From: Histomonas meleagridis
Taxonomy: Eukaryota; Parabasalia; Tritrichomonadida; Dientamoebidae
Direction: 5' to 3'
DNA length: 42,500 nucleotides
Assembly (NCBI GenBank): GCA_020186115.1
Contig: WSYJ01000150.1
Span: 1 to 42,500, forward strand
Each line of letters begins with the position of its first letter. Within the stretch, counting starts at the first letter, position 1. The notes beneath the pieces were generated by a model that saw only the letters and a program-made list of their open reading frames with translations, had not been told where the DNA came from and did not search any database. The position numbers and the translations under genes are program-made. Positions 40,968 to 42,500 of the stretch are shown one piece after another.

Positions 40968-41490
40968 ATGATTAAAATAAGTGATTTCTCACCCCATGTA
41001 GGGAAGAATAATACTGAACATAATAGTTCTAGTGCTAATTGTAAAGTTATTATTAATAATAACAATAGTGAAACACCAGCACATTATCCTGAAGTTAATG
41101 AAGAAACATCAAAAATAATTACAAGAGAAACTGATCTTAATACTGATAATGCTAGTGCTTTATATAAACATATAGCTTTAACATTTAGTGCGATATTAAA
41201 AACAAATAATATGAAATTAATAGCAAATTTAATTGATAATAGTGGTAAAAATTATAATTAATGCTAATGATTTAGTACAAGCTATAAGTTTAATTTTAGA
41301 AATTGATTTTAATCAAGTTAGATTAAGTTATGAAGATCCTGAACCTGGATGTTTAAAACATGTAAATCCAATTAAAAAAGTTAACTCAATTAAGATTAAT
41401 GGTTATGATTTTAGTTCTCAATATAATAAAGAATATAACACATTAATGGATGAATTTAATATATCATTAGAAAAAGTATTTATTTATTAA
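40968..41490 (+). pseudogene. Maverick protein of unknown function, frameshifted
   Basis: Two frames, 40968-41261 and 41233-41490, overlap at an A-run (about 41248-41252) and together give about 170 residues. The first part is Asn/Ser/Thr-rich; the second has Y-E-D-P-E-P-G-C-L-K-H. TCATTATT lies shortly before the ATG. It converges on the integrase gene, the two stop regions overlapping by 11 bp. Copy 1 lacks it through the deletion. Confidence 0.65.
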
Positions 41491-42500
41491 AATTAATAGG
41501 ATAAGGCACAGGATTTAATAAATATCTTGGTACTGACATTTTTATTCCTTTTTCATTATGAATATTATATTTACCTTTTTCGAAATTATCTACTATAAAA
41601 ATATCTGATAATATTTTTGATCTCTTTTTTAGTTGATCTGTGTTATAAACTGTTACTGTTGTACCAGGAGGTAAATAAAATCCTTCTTGATTTATAATTT
41701 TATCATTTAATTTATGTAACTCTAAACCAAAAGATTTTCCTTGATTAAAAGCTTCTATTGGTGAAATTTTTATGTGATTTAATTGACTTAATGTTTTATG
41801 ATAAGTATTATTATAATTACCGACAATTTTCTTCATATGATATGGATCTATTTCTTTTAAACCCATATTATCAGCCATATCTCTAATAGTTCTACAAATT
41901 CTATTTATTATAGCTAAAGAAGTATGAATAGGATAAGATTTATCTTCTAAAATTATTCTTTTTACTGGAATTATTTTTACACCAGATAAATGTGCTGCTA
42001 TATATTGTAAAGGTTTTGATAAAAATGTTTTTTCAGAATCACAATGTATAATTTTAGGATTAAATCCTGCATTATATAATATAAATAAAGCTTTAGCTAT
42101 AGATTCTATTGATTTCTTTGTAGTTATTTTATCATTTATTTTTGTATTAGTATAGGCATAAAATAAAAATCTAGACCTAACTTCAACTGCTAATAAATAA
42201 CAATATTTTGTTTCTGTTTTAGTGGTTTCATCATAACCAGAAAAAAATAAATCCATTTGATATTCACCATTATTACCAATATATTTTAATTGATATTTTT
42301 TATTTCTTTTATAAGGAAAATAATTTATATTAGGTTTAAATTGTGGATCTAATTTTGAATAATCAATATGATATGGAAGTAAATAGTTATCAAATAAATA
42401 TTTGTTTTTCGAACGAGATTTGAAACCTGTGTTAATATAAGGTGAATTCTTAGAATCTTCATAAATATTATAATTTTTATATGTATTGTCATGAGGAAAT
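41480..42500 (-). CDS. Maverick rve integrase (5' end outside the window)
   Basis: The frame is open from the stop at 41480 to the window edge, 340 codons. The rve core begins E-Y-Q-M-D-L-F-F-S-G-Y-D-E (first Asp, codon near 42254). The second Asp is in I-H-C-D-S-E-K-T-F. The third position, around L-A-I-I-N-R-I-C-R-T-I-R-D, shows Asn where Glu is common. The C-terminal part (P-P-G-T-T-V-T-V-Y and L-S-D-I-F-I-V-D) looks like a small beta domain. The upstream part equals the 265-residue extension of copy 1. It would insert the element into host DNA. Confidence 0.9.
   Translation of the reverse strand, partial: FPHDNTYKNYNIYEDSKNSPYINTGFKSRSKNKYLFDNYLLPYHIDYSKLDPQFKPNINYFPYKRNKKYQLKYIGNNGEYQMDLFFSGYDETTKTETKYCYLLAVEVRSRFLFYAYTNTKINDKITTKKSIESIAKALFILYNAGFNPKIIHCDSEKTFLSKPLQYIAAHLSGVKIIPVKRIILEDKSYPIHTSLAIINRICRTIRDMADNMGLKEIDPYHMKKIVGNYNNTYHKTLSQLNHIKISPIEAFNQGKSFGLELHKLNDKIINQEGFYLPPGTTVTVYNTDQLKKRSKILSDIFIVDNFEKGKYNIHNEKGIKMSVPRYLLNPVPYPINFNK

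Larger units (their letters stand above)
34519..42500. mobile_element. Maverick/Polinton element, copy 2 (left part, runs off the window)
   Basis: Starts GGTAGGTATATAATGCGGTC like copy 1 and follows the same gene order to the integrase. It retains the 1,664 bp missing in copy 1 (40418-42081) but lacks most of the capsid gene. The six bases before it are AAGGAA, which should reappear at the right end outside the window. Several genes have one-base breaks at positions different from those in copy 1. Confidence 0.95.

Overview
The window reads as AT-rich nuclear DNA of a trichomonad, most likely Trichomonas vaginalis or a close relative. The grounds are two Maverick/Polinton giant DNA transposons packed among MULE, mariner and pogo-like elements, intron-free genes, initiator-like TCATTTTT/TCATTATT motifs a few bases upstream of many start codons, and TAAA signals at gene ends. 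Species assignment is inference. Only one gene looks like an ordinary host gene; almost everything else is mobile DNA in various stages of decay.

Layout. 304-1388: a small element with 48-bp terminal inverted repeats (TIRs) and a broken tyrosine recombinase. 2211-3982 (-): a MULE transposase relic with GCM/FLYWCH-type, DDE, SWIM and zinc-knuckle parts. 4835-4965: a scrap of Maverick DNA polymerase. 5700-16419: a complete-ended Maverick (copy 1) with TIRs of about 460 bp and a 6-bp target duplication AAAAAC. 16758-18371: a pogo-like DDE element with 15-bp TIRs. 18720-20681 (+): an intact IRE1-like unfolded-protein-response sensor. 20924-23211: a MULE with TIRs. 23340-23700: a second tyrosine-recombinase scrap. 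23780-25796: another MULE transposase. 26992-27960: a mariner relic. 28194-28468 and about 30240-34480: remains of an older Maverick (capsid scrap and a family-B DNA polymerase), with the polymerase split by an rve-integrase element (32722-33791). 34519-42500: left part of a second Maverick (copy 2), running off the window.

The two Mavericks are closely related and can be compared gene by gene. Together they encode a double jelly-roll-type capsid protein, a packaging ATPase, an rve integrase with a long N-terminal extension, a family of short proteins starting M-x-W-G-F/L-W-N-K, a 657-residue fiber-like protein with nine H-x-H motifs, free-standing chromodomain-like proteins, and several conserved proteins of unknown role. 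Capsid, ATPase and fiber together suggest that the lineage makes or made virus particles. Neither copy is fully intact. Copy 1 has lost 1,664 bp relative to copy 2, through an unknown gene and the integrase C-terminus, and shows no polymerase or protease gene. Copy 2 has lost most of its capsid gene, and a chromodomain-like gene lies there instead. Many breaks are single-base changes in A/T runs, so some may be sequencing errors.

The IRE1-like protein has a PQQ-type lumenal domain, one membrane span, a kinase domain without the HRD and DFG acidic residues, and a KEN nuclease domain with the expected catalytic Y/R/N/H all in place.
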